Notes: generated by a model from the letters alone, not told the origin. Positions 16,863 through 26,092 are shown, numbered from the stretch's first letter. The stretch is DNA of 64,000 nucleotides from Candidatus Thalassarchaeaceae archaeon (GCA_943841885.1 CALSZZ010000001.1:124001-188000), one strand, 5' to 3'. Numbers and translations are program-made.

Positions 16863-17903
16863 ATGGCAGGTATAATTATGAGGCATCCAGCAACCTTACG
16901 CCTCAATCATAAAGATGAAAGGCAAAGAAGGCGCGCTGTGAGAAAGTTATTCGAAATAAATGATGCAAATAATTTAGTGAGTTTTTCGCCCTTATTAGAT
17001 GATAATGACCCATGGTATAGAGAGAAGGCGATGGAAGCGGTAACGAAATGGGCCGGGAAGAATGATTCTGAAATAGTCAATAAGTTATCAAATTCGGAAT
17101 ATAATGAACAACGAGTTTTAGCATCTAAAATATCATTAAGACTTGGTCAAGAGAAAATAGGCATAATTAGCAAATTGTGTTTTGATGAAGTTCTAGCTGT
17201 CAGAATATCTGGATGGGAGTCAAAATTTGAGTTGAATAGTGAACAAATTGATGAAATGATATTGGAAGGTTTGAACTCAAATGATAAAGAAATTAGAAAA
17301 ATCACAATAAATAAGATTACTGAAGTCGATGAAATAGATGTAGATATAATCATTTCTGCATTAAATGACCAATCATATTCAGTCAGAAATGCAGCACTAG
17401 AGATTATTAGAAAAGATTCAAAACTTTCTAAAATGAATATTTTTGATAATCACTTACTAAATATTGCTTCGGAAAATACAAAAAAAGAAGTAAACACTGT
17501 GATAAAAATTCTAGCAAAAAAATCCTTAGAAAATCCAAGAATTGAACAGATGGTCATATTATGGAGTGAAACTGAATCAATAGAAATTATTGATTCACTT
17601 ATATCAACTCTTAGAGAAATAAATTGGTGGAAGATAAAAGGTTTGGCAGAACATATGGAAAGAAAATCTAGTGATTTATTTGTAACAAGATTACTAAGAG
17701 GCAGTAGAGAACCTAAGGCTACGGAAATAAGAAATATAATTTTATCTAAATCAGAAAGAAATGAAGATATGATTGCGAGATTGATTGAAGATCTAGTAGG
17801 TAGACCAATAGATGAAAAAACACATAAAATAATAAAAGAAATTTCTAATTCAGAAAATTTAATTTTATCGACAATATCTAAACAATTATTAGAAGAATAT
17901 TAG
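16863..17903 (+). CDS. HEAT-repeat protein
   Basis: 346 residues built of helical pairs of about 30-35 residues, for example PWYREKAMEAVTKWAG, DKEIRKITINKITEV, and SYSVRNAALEIIRKDS, the pattern of HEAT/PBS-lyase-like repeats. No catalytic motif is seen. Such solenoids act as protein-binding scaffolds. A second ATG at 16878 is possible as start. It follows the PIMT-like gene by 29 bases, so the two are likely co-transcribed; the partner is unknown. Confidence 0.75.
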   Translation: MAGIIMRHPATLRLNHKDERQRRRAVRKLFEINDANNLVSFSPLLDDNDPWYREKAMEAVTKWAGKNDSEIVNKLSNSEYNEQRVLASKISLRLGQEKIGIISKLCFDEVLAVRISGWESKFELNSEQIDEMILEGLNSNDKEIRKITINKITEVDEIDVDIIISALNDQSYSVRNAALEIIRKDSKLSKMNIFDNHLLNIASENTKKEVNTVIKILAKKSLENPRIEQMVILWSETESIEIIDSLISTLREINWWKIKGLAEHMERKSSDLFVTRLLRGSREPKATEIRNIILSKSERNEDMIARLIEDLVGRPIDEKTHKIIKEISNSENLILSTISKQLLEEY

Positions 17904-17909
17904 TTTACC

Positions 17910-18320
17910 CTATCTCAATGCAGGGAACATTAACCTAGAAAGGGGAATGGAGATAGGAGGAAGGTGATCTGGTAATCTGTGCCTACTAGTTTTTGCTGGG
18001 AGTAGAATGCCAGATATTCCAGCCTGAATGACCTCAGATTTTGATAATGATTTTCTACCTGATTTAGGCCAAATATCTAATTCTATGGATTCATCTGATA
18101 AGTAATCAACTAATACACATGGCAGACATTGTAAATCTAAATTTTTTGCTACATTATATCTGTGATGGCCGTCGAGTATAGTTCCAGTAATCTTGTCAAC
18201 AACAAGCGGGAGAACATATGCATTCCATCTTATGGTCATTTTTTCCAATTGGATTACTTTATCAGGAATAATTTCTTCATGAGGGAGTAGTAATTCCAGA
18301 GGGATTAGTTCGACTTTCAT
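17910..18320 (-). CDS. ParB/sulfiredoxin-superfamily protein, short SerK-like
   Basis: 136 residues. VELIPLELLLPHEE, then RWNAYVLPLVVDKITGTILDGHHRYNVAK, is the ParB-N fold core with the DGHHR motif. In archaea this motif also marks SerK, the ADP-dependent free-serine kinase. The protein is only about half the SerK length and lacks any DNA-binding helix-turn-helix domain. A role in serine phosphorylation or another nucleotide-linked reaction is inference; chromosome partitioning is unlikely. It converges with the HEAT gene. Confidence 0.65.
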   Translation of the reverse strand: MKVELIPLELLLPHEEIIPDKVIQLEKMTIRWNAYVLPLVVDKITGTILDGHHRYNVAKNLDLQCLPCVLVDYLSDESIELDIWPKSGRKSLSKSEVIQAGISGILLPAKTSRHRLPDHLPPISIPLSRLMFPALR

Positions 18321-18394
18321 ACTGTTCGCAAAACATACCTATCAATATAACTGTCTGCCGAAGGAATCATTCATGAGATACAACAGGGGCATTC

Positions 18395-19645
18395 ATGAGG
18401 TGCCATCCGGAAGTGTCACAAACGTATCTCGATAATGAAACTAAACAAATCATTGGGAAGATAAGAGAAAGAGGTAGGGCTTGGATTGTAGGGGGTTGGA
18501 TTAGAGATCAGGTCTTGGGCATAAATACCGGAGATGTAGATATTGCAACCAATCTTCTTCCAAAAGAGGTTTTAGAAATATTTCCTCATTCAATTATGGT
18601 GGGTGAAAAGTTTGGAACTGTCAAAGTAAGAAATAGTAGTAAATCAAAAGAAATAGAAGTCACGACTTTAAGAAGTGATGGTATTTATGTAGATGGAAGA
18701 AGACCAGAAAATGTAAAATTTGGAGTTGATATAGAAGAAGATATCTCAAGAAGAGATTTTACAATTAATGCAATGGCACTGGATGAACATGACAATTTAA
18801 TTGATAAATTTGGAGGAATATCCGACCTTGACAATAATATATTAAGGTGTGTAGGAAATGCAGATGAAAGGATAAAAGAAGATAGTTTGAGAATTATGCG
18901 CGCTTTTCGCTTTATTGGGCTGAAAAAAAATCAAATGATGGCTTTTGATTCTGAATTAAAAAATGGGATAATAAATAATGTTGGTATGATAAATAATGTA
19001 TCTAAAGAGAGAATAAATCAAGAATTAAAGAAAATAATGATATCGAATAATAGTATGGAAATACTAGAAAAGATGAATGAATTAGGAGTCTTAGAGAGAA
19101 TTTTTGATAATATAGAAATAGACCTTGGAGTTATTTTATCCGATGATTATATCGTAAATTTAGCCTTAATATGTAAAAAATATAAATCTGATGGGGTTGC
19201 ATTATCCAAATATATTCAGAATAAATTGAAAATCAGTAATAGAGAAAAGGAAATGATTAGATTTTTACATGATAATGGTATCGAAATACCTGATATTACA
19301 GATATATATGAAATTAGGAGATTCAGGGCTTCATTATCTGAAGAACAAAAAGATTCTTTATTTAGATATCTCCAAGGTCTAAAAATAAATACTTACGAAG
19401 TTGAAAGATTAATTGATAATTTGGAACCATTAAAAGTAGGCAATAATCCATTAGTTAATGGAGATATTTTAATCCAGACTACTGGTCTAAAACCTGATAT
19501 TAGACTTGGAAAATTAAAAGGATGGTTACATAGAAAACAAATTGAAATGGATTTAGGAGATATTCAAGATGTATTAGAATTACTCAACGAAATTGACTGG
19601 CAAAATTCAGATCCAGAAGAATGGTCTGCTTTATCATGGCCATAA
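18395..19645 (+). CDS. cca: Bacterial-type (class II) CCA-adding enzyme / poly(A) polymerase family
   Basis: 416 residues. The N-terminal nucleotidyltransferase head shows AWIVGGWIRDQVLG and GDVDIATNL (metal-binding DxD), then VEVTTLRSDG-like strand, ISRRDFTINAMALDE, DPRI-equivalent IKEDSLRIMRAFRF (neck motif). These are signatures of class II enzymes, found in bacteria and eukaryotes. Most archaea use the unrelated-looking class I enzyme. The C-terminal helices are divergent. Function as a tRNA CCA-adding or repair enzyme is likely, but poly(A) polymerase activity cannot be excluded. All three tRNAs in the window encode CCA, so repair is the expected need. Confidence 0.85.
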   Translation: MRCHPEVSQTYLDNETKQIIGKIRERGRAWIVGGWIRDQVLGINTGDVDIATNLLPKEVLEIFPHSIMVGEKFGTVKVRNSSKSKEIEVTTLRSDGIYVDGRRPENVKFGVDIEEDISRRDFTINAMALDEHDNLIDKFGGISDLDNNILRCVGNADERIKEDSLRIMRAFRFIGLKKNQMMAFDSELKNGIINNVGMINNVSKERINQELKKIMISNNSMEILEKMNELGVLERIFDNIEIDLGVILSDDYIVNLALICKKYKSDGVALSKYIQNKLKISNREKEMIRFLHDNGIEIPDITDIYEIRRFRASLSEEQKDSLFRYLQGLKINTYEVERLIDNLEPLKVGNNPLVNGDILIQTTGLKPDIRLGKLKGWLHRKQIEMDLGDIQDVLELLNEIDWQNSDPEEWSALSWP

Positions 19646-20152
19646 TTATAACTCATTAAGATATTCAATATATTCATTTAAATTTAAATACATATCATTA
19701 TCAAATTCATGAGGTTTCACTATTAAACACCAACCATCGCCATATGCATCATCATTTACTAAATCTGGACTATCTTCAACATCGCCATTCAGTTCAATAA
19801 TTTTACATGGAAATGGGGCATTAATTAGTAATCTCTCGTTTGCTGTTCTGACCGTTATCATTAGATCATCCGTTCCCAATTCGTCTCCACTCGTAATTGG
19901 AGTTGCATCAGCATCGTCATCAGGTACTGCCTCTTCTTCATCAGAATCGGCTTTAAATTCACTATCATCCTCAGGTTTTGCCAATACAACTCTAATTATA
20001 TCACCATAATCAGCCCTAATAAATTCACTTAGTCCTATTTTTACAGTCATGTCCTCTTCTTTCTTTTCATCTAACACCTGAATCCATAGATGTTCGAGGC
20101 TATATCTTCTATCATGGGCTATGCTAAATTCAAAAAAGTCACCGTCTGACAT
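19646..20152 (-). CDS. Glycine-cleavage H-protein homologue lacking the lipoyl lysine
   Basis: 168 residues from ATG 20152; the upstream open frame up to 20296 overlaps the divergent dehydrogenase gene and has no family sequence. The H-protein fold is recognisable: HLWIQVLDE..MTVKIGLSEFIRADYGDIIRVVL, then INAPFPCKIIELN, LVNDDAYGDGWCLIVKP. Where H-proteins have ESVKA with the lipoylated lysine, this protein has TVRTA (Arg102). A 30-residue Asp/Glu-rich loop (about 62-93) is inserted before it. It therefore probably does not carry lipoate and may be a binding or structural derivative. No other glycine-cleavage genes are nearby. Confidence 0.75.
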   Translation of the reverse strand: MSDGDFFEFSIAHDRRYSLEHLWIQVLDEKKEEDMTVKIGLSEFIRADYGDIIRVVLAKPEDDSEFKADSDEEEAVPDDDADATPITSGDELGTDDLMITVRTANERLLINAPFPCKIIELNGDVEDSPDLVNDDAYGDGWCLIVKPHEFDNDMYLNLNEYIEYLNEL

Positions 20153-20269
20153 GTTACTTTCGTAGCCCGGCCCCACCACCTTAGATTTTAATGATTCGTT
20201 AGAAAATAGCCTGATGGGCGTTAGCGAGAAGTTAACAATGTGTACTAGCCCCGTTGTAACGGGATAGAT

Positions 20270-21442
20270 ATGGACTTCAAAGAAACAGAAGAACAAAGTA
20301 TGATTCGAGACATGGTTAGAGGTTTTGCAGAAGAGGTTTTGGCACCAACATGCTTGGAACGAGATAGGAATGCCAGCCCTCCTCTTGAAGAATGGAAGAC
20401 ATTTTGTGAATCTGGTTTGCAGGGAATAACAATATCAGAAGAATATGGAGGAAATCCTGTTGATGACATTAGTGAAGCAATAATAATCGAAGAACTTGCA
20501 CGAGTTGATCCTTCTTTTTCAGTAATGTTTTGTGTCCATGTTGGACTTTGTGCAAAGACAATATCACTTCATGGTAACGAATATCAAAAAAAACAGTATT
20601 TGACAAGGTTGGCAAAAGGAGAAATTGGTGCTTATTCATTATCAGAAGCGGGTGCTGGGACAGACGCAGCTGCAATGGGATGCCGTGCTAAAATTAGTGA
20701 AGATGGCAAACACTATATCCTAAATGGAGAAAAAATGTGGGTGACCAATGGCAAAAGTGCAGACATATATGTTTTATTTGCAAAAGATGTCGATCATTCT
20801 GAATTTGGCGTGAAAAATCATGGAGGAACTACTGCATTCATTGTAGATTCTGGCATGGAAGGTTTTAGTGTTGGTAAAAAGGAAGAAAAATTAGGCATAA
20901 GATCATCCGACACATGTGTATTGCTCTTAGAAAATTGTAAAGTTCCGGTTGAAAATATTCTAAAAGGCGTAGGAGAAGGTTTTCCCATAGCAATGAATGC
21001 CCTTGATAATTCGCGTATTGGAATTGCGGCACAAGCCTTGGGAATAGCCCAAGGTGCTTATGAATCTGCACTTGATTATGCACATGAGAGGGAATCTTTC
21101 GGTAAACCTATAGCTTACCATCAAAGTATTGGAAACTACTTAGCAGATATGGCAACTCAAACTGAAGCTGCTAGGATGATGGTTTACAAAGCATCTTGGG
21201 CAAAACAAAGGCACTACGAAGAAGGCACAGAGAGGCATACAAAAGAAGCAAGTATGGCGAAATTATTCGCTGGAGATACTGCGATGTGGGTTTCCGAACG
21301 TGCTGTGCAGGTTCTTGGAGGATATGGATATACAACTGACTTCCCTGTTGAAAGATTTTTCCGAGATGCAAAGATCACTCAGATTTATGAAGGCACCCAA
21401 GAAGTTCAACGTATAGTCATTAATAGAGCCATTAAACCCTGA
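20270..21442 (+). CDS. Acyl-CoA dehydrogenase
   Basis: 390 residues, standard length. The family pattern is complete: EEQSMIRDMVRGFAEEVLAP, AYSLSEAGAGTDAAAM (FAD/substrate site), GEKMWVTNGKSADIYVLFA, LGIRSSDTCVLLLENCKVP, AYHQSIGNYLADMATQTEAARM and the C-terminal YGYTTDFPVERFFRDAKITQIYEGTQEVQRIVI, with the catalytic Glu in YEGT. It oxidises acyl-CoA and passes electrons to ETF, whose genes are at 26150-27832. The short- or branched-chain specificity is not readable. It diverges from the GcvH-like gene. Confidence 0.94.
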   Translation: MDFKETEEQSMIRDMVRGFAEEVLAPTCLERDRNASPPLEEWKTFCESGLQGITISEEYGGNPVDDISEAIIIEELARVDPSFSVMFCVHVGLCAKTISLHGNEYQKKQYLTRLAKGEIGAYSLSEAGAGTDAAAMGCRAKISEDGKHYILNGEKMWVTNGKSADIYVLFAKDVDHSEFGVKNHGGTTAFIVDSGMEGFSVGKKEEKLGIRSSDTCVLLLENCKVPVENILKGVGEGFPIAMNALDNSRIGIAAQALGIAQGAYESALDYAHERESFGKPIAYHQSIGNYLADMATQTEAARMMVYKASWAKQRHYEEGTERHTKEASMAKLFAGDTAMWVSERAVQVLGGYGYTTDFPVERFFRDAKITQIYEGTQEVQRIVINRAIKP

Positions 21443-21460
21443 ATATTAATTAATATTAAT

Positions 21461-23020
21461 TTAAGGTATCCAAGCATATTTTCTTTGGCCTTCTAATGCT
21501 CCTTCGCCACCTATGGCTACTAATGCAAATTCAGATTGTGGTTTTACTACTGATTCTTTCTGAGAACCACGATGTAATTTTTCATAGACATCCTTGTCTA
21601 ATGGAGTTCGATTATTAAGTCTCTCAAACAAATCAAATTGGCTTGCAACTTCTTTCCAACCTGGTTGGATCACTCCTTCGAAAATCTTTGCTTTGGCGCC
21701 ACTTCCGTATCCACATAAGCCAACATGCTTACCTTCCATTTTAACGCCATCGCTATAATCTGATTCCATTGTTGACATCAAGGCTAAGAAAATCGATCCA
21801 GTATATTGATTACCAACGAGACTTGATGCTCTCTGCGTTTTTTCTATCCTACTCTCAGAAAAAATCCTAAATTCTTCAGTTTTTGATATTAACCGTCGGT
21901 ATGAATCATTGGCCTTTTCGAATTCTTCAACACCTTCAGGAGAATCGGAAAAATCTTCAGGGAATGGTTCAGTGCCAATCTCATTAACTATTTTATCCCA
22001 CATGGGCAAGTTTCTCCTATCGTGGCGGAAGACATCAGGAAACATCCTTTTACCTTGAAACGCGTAAGGTAGATGGACAATTATTCGACTCCATTGTTCA
22101 GTCAATATTTCATCTTCTTCCGGGATATAACGGCCATTAGTTATCGCCTTTGAACGGAAGTCTATAAATGCATTTTTTACGGATTCTGAATAACAACGAT
22201 TAGAAAATTGTCCATCGAAAACTGGTGTATCCTTGTGTATCTTTAGAGTATGAGATTCAAACATGATATTATCTTTTTTTGAAGATCTTGGTAATATTGC
22301 TAAGATTTTTTCTACTAATCCTTCCTTTTTCGGCTCTCCAGCTTCTTCTGCTAAATCTAGCACATTTGTGACAACAGTTTTCATTTCAACTTCACGACGA
22401 GGTTTGAAGAAATCATGAACTGGCATAGTTGATACCCCCCATATATCAGGTATTTGCAATAACCTAGGATTATGCCGGATCATTATCGCGCCACCGCCAG
22501 CACCTTGTGTATATTCACCAGAGGAGCCCAGGTCATATTTTGCATTATCAGAGAATACAACAATGCCAATTCTATCTTCAACTTCTCCTCCTCTTGCTGC
22601 CCAATCTAATGTGTTGTGCATTGCATCAACTGCACCGATACATGCAAAAGTCATATCCACAACATCACAGTTACGGAAACAATTGCTACCGTAATCATTA
22701 CAATAGCGTTGCTCTAACATATCCATGATGTAAGTCGCAGTAGGTTTTGCTCCATCCAAGGCAGATTCCGTACCCAAGTATAATCTTCCAATTTTTCTTG
22801 GATCGATATTATTTCTGTCGATTAGACGAGCGCATGCATTTGCCCCCATAGTGGCAGTATCTTCGTGGGCATCTGGAATCGCCATAGCGGCTAATCCTAG
22901 TCCTTTGTTTAACTTACCGAAATCTGCTCCGCGGAACTCGGCAAAGTCCTTCATATCGAAATATGTTTTTGGAAAATAAATAGCAATATCATCAATTCCA
23001 ACATCTGCCATAATACTCAC
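21461..23020 (-). CDS. Hydroxymethylglutaryl-CoA synthase
   Basis: 519 residues, nearer the eukaryotic/bacterial than the shorter archaeal form. The thiolase fold opens with DDIAIYFPKTYFDM; the catalytic Glu is probably in LGTESALDGAKP (Glu85). The nucleophile Cys127 lies in MTFACIGAVDAMH, and an active-site His202 in MPVHDFFKP. The enzyme condenses acetoacetyl-CoA with acetyl-CoA to HMG-CoA, the entry to mevalonate and isoprenoid lipids. A role in leucine or ketone-body metabolism is also conceivable given the adjacent acyl-CoA dehydrogenases. Start at 23020 or at the ATG four codons in. It follows tyrS on the minus strand. Confidence 0.85.
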   Translation of the reverse strand: MSIMADVGIDDIAIYFPKTYFDMKDFAEFRGADFGKLNKGLGLAAMAIPDAHEDTATMGANACARLIDRNNIDPRKIGRLYLGTESALDGAKPTATYIMDMLEQRYCNDYGSNCFRNCDVVDMTFACIGAVDAMHNTLDWAARGGEVEDRIGIVVFSDNAKYDLGSSGEYTQGAGGGAIMIRHNPRLLQIPDIWGVSTMPVHDFFKPRREVEMKTVVTNVLDLAEEAGEPKKEGLVEKILAILPRSSKKDNIMFESHTLKIHKDTPVFDGQFSNRCYSESVKNAFIDFRSKAITNGRYIPEEDEILTEQWSRIIVHLPYAFQGKRMFPDVFRHDRRNLPMWDKIVNEIGTEPFPEDFSDSPEGVEEFEKANDSYRRLISKTEEFRIFSESRIEKTQRASSLVGNQYTGSIFLALMSTMESDYSDGVKMEGKHVGLCGYGSGAKAKIFEGVIQPGWKEVASQFDLFERLNNRTPLDKDVYEKLHRGSQKESVVKPQSEFALVAIGGEGALEGQRKYAWIP

Positions 23021-23096
23021 CTTCGATTATACCGTTACCCAATAGGTTATGACATCTCTGTTCATTATTCTTTCTAGATAGTTAGTTTTGATAAAA

Positions 23097-24212
23097 TTAT
23101 GTTTCACCGGTTATTTCATTTATGCTTTCTAACAAAGATGAATTTAAAGTGAAATAATCATGAATTGGAGAAAGGATTTTTGAGAGTCCCGATGCAATAG
23201 CCATTTTAGCGTCGAATGGGTGTATTGTTCCATTAGAGACCGCGTCTGTAAATGATTCTATATCATCCCAAGTTGAAGGTTTACCGAATTCAGGCTTAGG
23301 AGATACGATGATTTTTCCCAATCTAGGTAGAATTATGAACTTAGCAATTTCAAAGATTGCTGATGAAGGATTGCCTATTTCTAAAAAGGCTTTACGCAAC
23401 TTCTTTTGTAATTTTTTAGGATCATCATGGATTAAGATAGCATTGTTAGGATCTGATTTAGACATTTTATGATCAAATGAGTCCATACGTCCACTTGTTC
23501 CTTTTAAGCCCGAAAGCATAGGAGTATGAATACAAGTTGCTTTTATCCAATTATTCCTATCTGCAACTTCACGCATGTACATGTGTGCTTTCCTTTGGTC
23601 CATCCCTCCGAGGGCAATGTCGATTTCTAATTCAAATACATCTGCGGCTTGAAGGGCAGGATAAAAAAATGCAGATAGGTCATGTTCTGATGAGTCTTCG
23701 TCCCGTCCCATTATCCCAAAGGTCCTCCTCACCCTTGATAGGCTCATGTTCTTCGAACATCTTAGAACACGTTCCCAATATTTTCCACTATCCATAACTA
23801 CTGATGCACGCATAAATTGTATCTGTCCGGCTTCTTTACCTTCTTTTGGATGATCCAATAAGACTCTAAAAACTTCAGTCATATAGTCTGCGGCGAGAGA
23901 TATTTTTTTCATGTCTCTATCAAATTTATCATTTACCCATGCATGCCAATCGGCCAATAGAACTGTAACATTAACTCCTTCATTAATTAAATTCTTCATA
24001 GTTTCGGCTAAAACTAACCATCCCAAATGTGCCTTTCCACTAGGTTCTAATCCTATATATGCATTAATAATATCACTTCCTGAATGAGTAGATGAGCCAG
24101 TTAAGATATTACTAACGTGTTCGATACCAACTACTTCTTCACAACTAGAAAACATTCTATCAAGTTTTTGTTTTGATTCTGAATCTAAAGATTCAATAAA
24201 GTCATGATTCAT
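23097..24212 (-). CDS. tyrS: Tyrosyl-tRNA synthetase
   Basis: 371 residues, the compact archaeal form. The class I HIGH variant is in GLEPSGKAHLGWLV, tyrosine-pocket residues are in FFYPALQAADVFEL and ALGGMDQRKAHMYM, and the KMSKS loop is DHKMSKSDPNNAI. It attaches tyrosine to tRNA-Tyr. No C-terminal S4 domain is present, as expected for archaea. It is 12 bases downstream of a DUF5611-like gene and upstream of the HMG-CoA synthase gene, all minus strand. Confidence 0.94.
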   Translation of the reverse strand: MNHDFIESLDSESKQKLDRMFSSCEEVVGIEHVSNILTGSSTHSGSDIINAYIGLEPSGKAHLGWLVLAETMKNLINEGVNVTVLLADWHAWVNDKFDRDMKKISLAADYMTEVFRVLLDHPKEGKEAGQIQFMRASVVMDSGKYWERVLRCSKNMSLSRVRRTFGIMGRDEDSSEHDLSAFFYPALQAADVFELEIDIALGGMDQRKAHMYMREVADRNNWIKATCIHTPMLSGLKGTSGRMDSFDHKMSKSDPNNAILIHDDPKKLQKKLRKAFLEIGNPSSAIFEIAKFIILPRLGKIIVSPKPEFGKPSTWDDIESFTDAVSNGTIHPFDAKMAIASGLSKILSPIHDYFTLNSSLLESINEITGET

Positions 24213-24224
24213 TATTTAACTCCA

Positions 24225-24740
24225 TTATTGGAATAATTTATTCAGTTTTTCACCACGGCTAGCAGCCCTGGTAAAGTCGTTATTTTCCAAACACGTGTTT
24301 ATTTCAATTATCAAAGAATTCGCTTTTTCTTTTACATCATCAGAGACTTTTGAAGATACTTTCATGAAATGTTGTGCTTGAGAAATAGCAGATTTAGCTT
24401 TACTCGATTTTTTAGCCCATTCTTTGGCTTTATCGCCCCTTTGCTTAGAATTGTAACCAGTCACTTCGTCTAAAAATTGAGTCCATTTCTTACGGCTATC
24501 TTGAGCAGTTTTCATCGCTTCTTTATCGTCAAAATTAGGAGGTACATTCTTGACATCGACAACTAATGCGCCAGAGTCGTTATAATGTGCTTCTATAGAT
24601 ACCATGATATCATGAGAGGCTGAGAATGAATTCTTTCCATTGTCATTTACAGTATCGAAATACTTCTTTGCAACCTTTGCTAATCCGCCTTCTTCTGTAA
24701 TCTCCTTCACTAATCCACGCTTAACGTCGAATCTCTCCAT
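24225..24740 (-). CDS. DUF5611-like archaeal protein with coiled-coil C-terminus
   Basis: 171 residues. The first ~105 (MERFDVKRGLVKEI, MVSIEAHYNDSGALVVDVKNVP, then WTQFLDEVTGYNSKQRGDKAKEW) look like the small archaeal DUF5611 family, from memory of its motif pattern. The rest is helical and charged (KSAISQAQHFMKVSSKV). Function unknown. It leads a minus-strand run with tyrS, 12 bases apart. Confidence 0.45.
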   Translation of the reverse strand: MERFDVKRGLVKEITEEGGLAKVAKKYFDTVNDNGKNSFSASHDIMVSIEAHYNDSGALVVDVKNVPPNFDDKEAMKTAQDSRKKWTQFLDEVTGYNSKQRGDKAKEWAKKSSKAKSAISQAQHFMKVSSKVSDDVKEKANSLIIEINTCLENNDFTRAASRGEKLNKLFQ

Positions 24741-24807
24741 AATAGACCGGGGAGCAATTTGCTATTCAATACTGCCGGATGATAATGAATAAACTAGTAC
24801 GAAAAAG

Positions 24808-24817
24808 ATATAAAAAT
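24808..24817 (+). promoter_or_regulatory. Candidate TATA box upstream of the glutaryl-CoA-dehydrogenase-like gene
   Basis: GATATAAAAATT lies in the 179-base gap between two divergent genes and fits an archaeal TATA element. A purine stretch (GAAAAA) just before it could act as BRE. The spacing to the ATG at 24920 would imply a leader of roughly 75-85 bases. Judged by eye only. Confidence 0.3.
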
Positions 24818-24919
24818 TATTAATTAATGAAATAATGATAAGATTTAGTAGGGCATAAATCTGTACCTCTCGTACGGATACTTTCATTTGTATAATGCGT
24901 TCAGGTCGTTTTGAGAAAC

Positions 24920-26092
24920 ATGAGTTATGAGGCATTAGATTTCTATGAAGTTGATTCATTATTAAGTGATGAAGAGAGAATGGTTCGTGATATGGTTCGT
25001 GATTGGGTAGATGAAGAAGTCATACCAAATATTGAAAATGCATGTCGAGAGGGAGTTTTTCCTGATGAATGGCGAGTTGCACTAGGTGAAATGGGAGTTT
25101 TAGGTGCACCATTGAAAGGTTATGGTTGCCCAGGACTCTCTTACACTGCATATGGAGTAATTTGTAGAGAGCTTGAGAGAGGCGATAGTGGTTTACGTTC
25201 ATTCGCAAGTGTACAAGGATCGTTGGCTATGTATCCCATATGGGATTTTGGTAGTGAGGAACAAAAAAATCATTATCTGCCAAAAATGACCACTGGAGAA
25301 TGGGTTGGATGTTTCGGACTTACAGAACCAGATTATGGATCGAATCCTGGAGATATGATAACTAGGGCTGAAGAATTGGATGAACATTACGTTTTGAATG
25401 GTGCAAAAATGTGGATTACCAATGGTACTATAGCTGATTTAGCAGTAGTTTGGGCGAAATTGAATGGAGTCATCAGAGGATTTATTGTAGAAAAGAATGA
25501 TCCTGGTTTTTCAGCTCCAGAAATGAAAGGGAAGCATTCACTTAAAGCAAGCGTTACTAGTGAGTTAGTTTTCCAAGATTGTAAAATTCCCAAAGACCGT
25601 ATTCTACCAGGAGTAAAGGGCCTCAGAGGTCCTTTTTCTTGTCTAAATAATGCTAGATTTGGGATATCATGGGGGGCAGTCGGTGCTGCTCAATCATGTT
25701 TTCACTCCGCAAAAGATTATGCAATGAGTAGGATTCAGTTTGATCATCCCATAGCATCATACCAACTTGTACAAAATAAACTAGCTTGGATGTTGAGGGA
25801 AATAACGAAGGCGCAGTTATTGGCTTATCATCTTGGTAAAATGAAAGATGTAGGGGAATGGATACCTGAGCATATCTCTTTAGCCAAGATGAATAATGTC
25901 GATGTGGCTTTAGAAATTGCACGAGTTGCAAGAGATATTCATGGAGCCAACGGAATTTTAGATGAGTATCCAGTAATGAGACATATGGCTAATCTAGAAT
26001 CAGTAAAAACATATGAAGGAACGCATGATATTCACAATCTCATTCTAGGCAGACACATAACTGGAATACAATCATTTACAAGAGAAATTTGA
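24920..26092 (+). CDS. gcdH: Glutaryl-CoA dehydrogenase-like acyl-CoA dehydrogenase
   Basis: 390 residues from ATG 24920; a TTG three codons earlier is possible. The sequence is close to glutaryl-CoA dehydrogenases: GLRSFASVQGSLAMYPIWDFGSEEQK, CFGLTEPDYGSNPGDM, AKMWITNGTIADLAVVWA, GFIVEKNDPGF, and DIHGANGILDEYPVMRHMANLESVKTYEGTHDIH with the catalytic Glu in YEGT. The enzyme oxidatively decarboxylates glutaryl-CoA (lysine and tryptophan catabolism), giving electrons to ETF. The ETF genes follow directly on the same strand. Confidence 0.9.
   Translation: MSYEALDFYEVDSLLSDEERMVRDMVRDWVDEEVIPNIENACREGVFPDEWRVALGEMGVLGAPLKGYGCPGLSYTAYGVICRELERGDSGLRSFASVQGSLAMYPIWDFGSEEQKNHYLPKMTTGEWVGCFGLTEPDYGSNPGDMITRAEELDEHYVLNGAKMWITNGTIADLAVVWAKLNGVIRGFIVEKNDPGFSAPEMKGKHSLKASVTSELVFQDCKIPKDRILPGVKGLRGPFSCLNNARFGISWGAVGAAQSCFHSAKDYAMSRIQFDHPIASYQLVQNKLAWMLREITKAQLLAYHLGKMKDVGEWIPEHISLAKMNNVDVALEIARVARDIHGANGILDEYPVMRHMANLESVKTYEGTHDIHNLILGRHITGIQSFTREI

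Noticed and set aside
17910-18320. Chromosome partitioning ParB
   Set aside because: No helix-turn-helix or dimer domain and no parA neighbour. The DGHHR context fits the SerK-like branch better.
20153-20296. Upstream extension of the GcvH-like frame
   Set aside because: It overlaps the start of the divergent acyl-CoA dehydrogenase, and the H-protein homology begins after ATG 20152.
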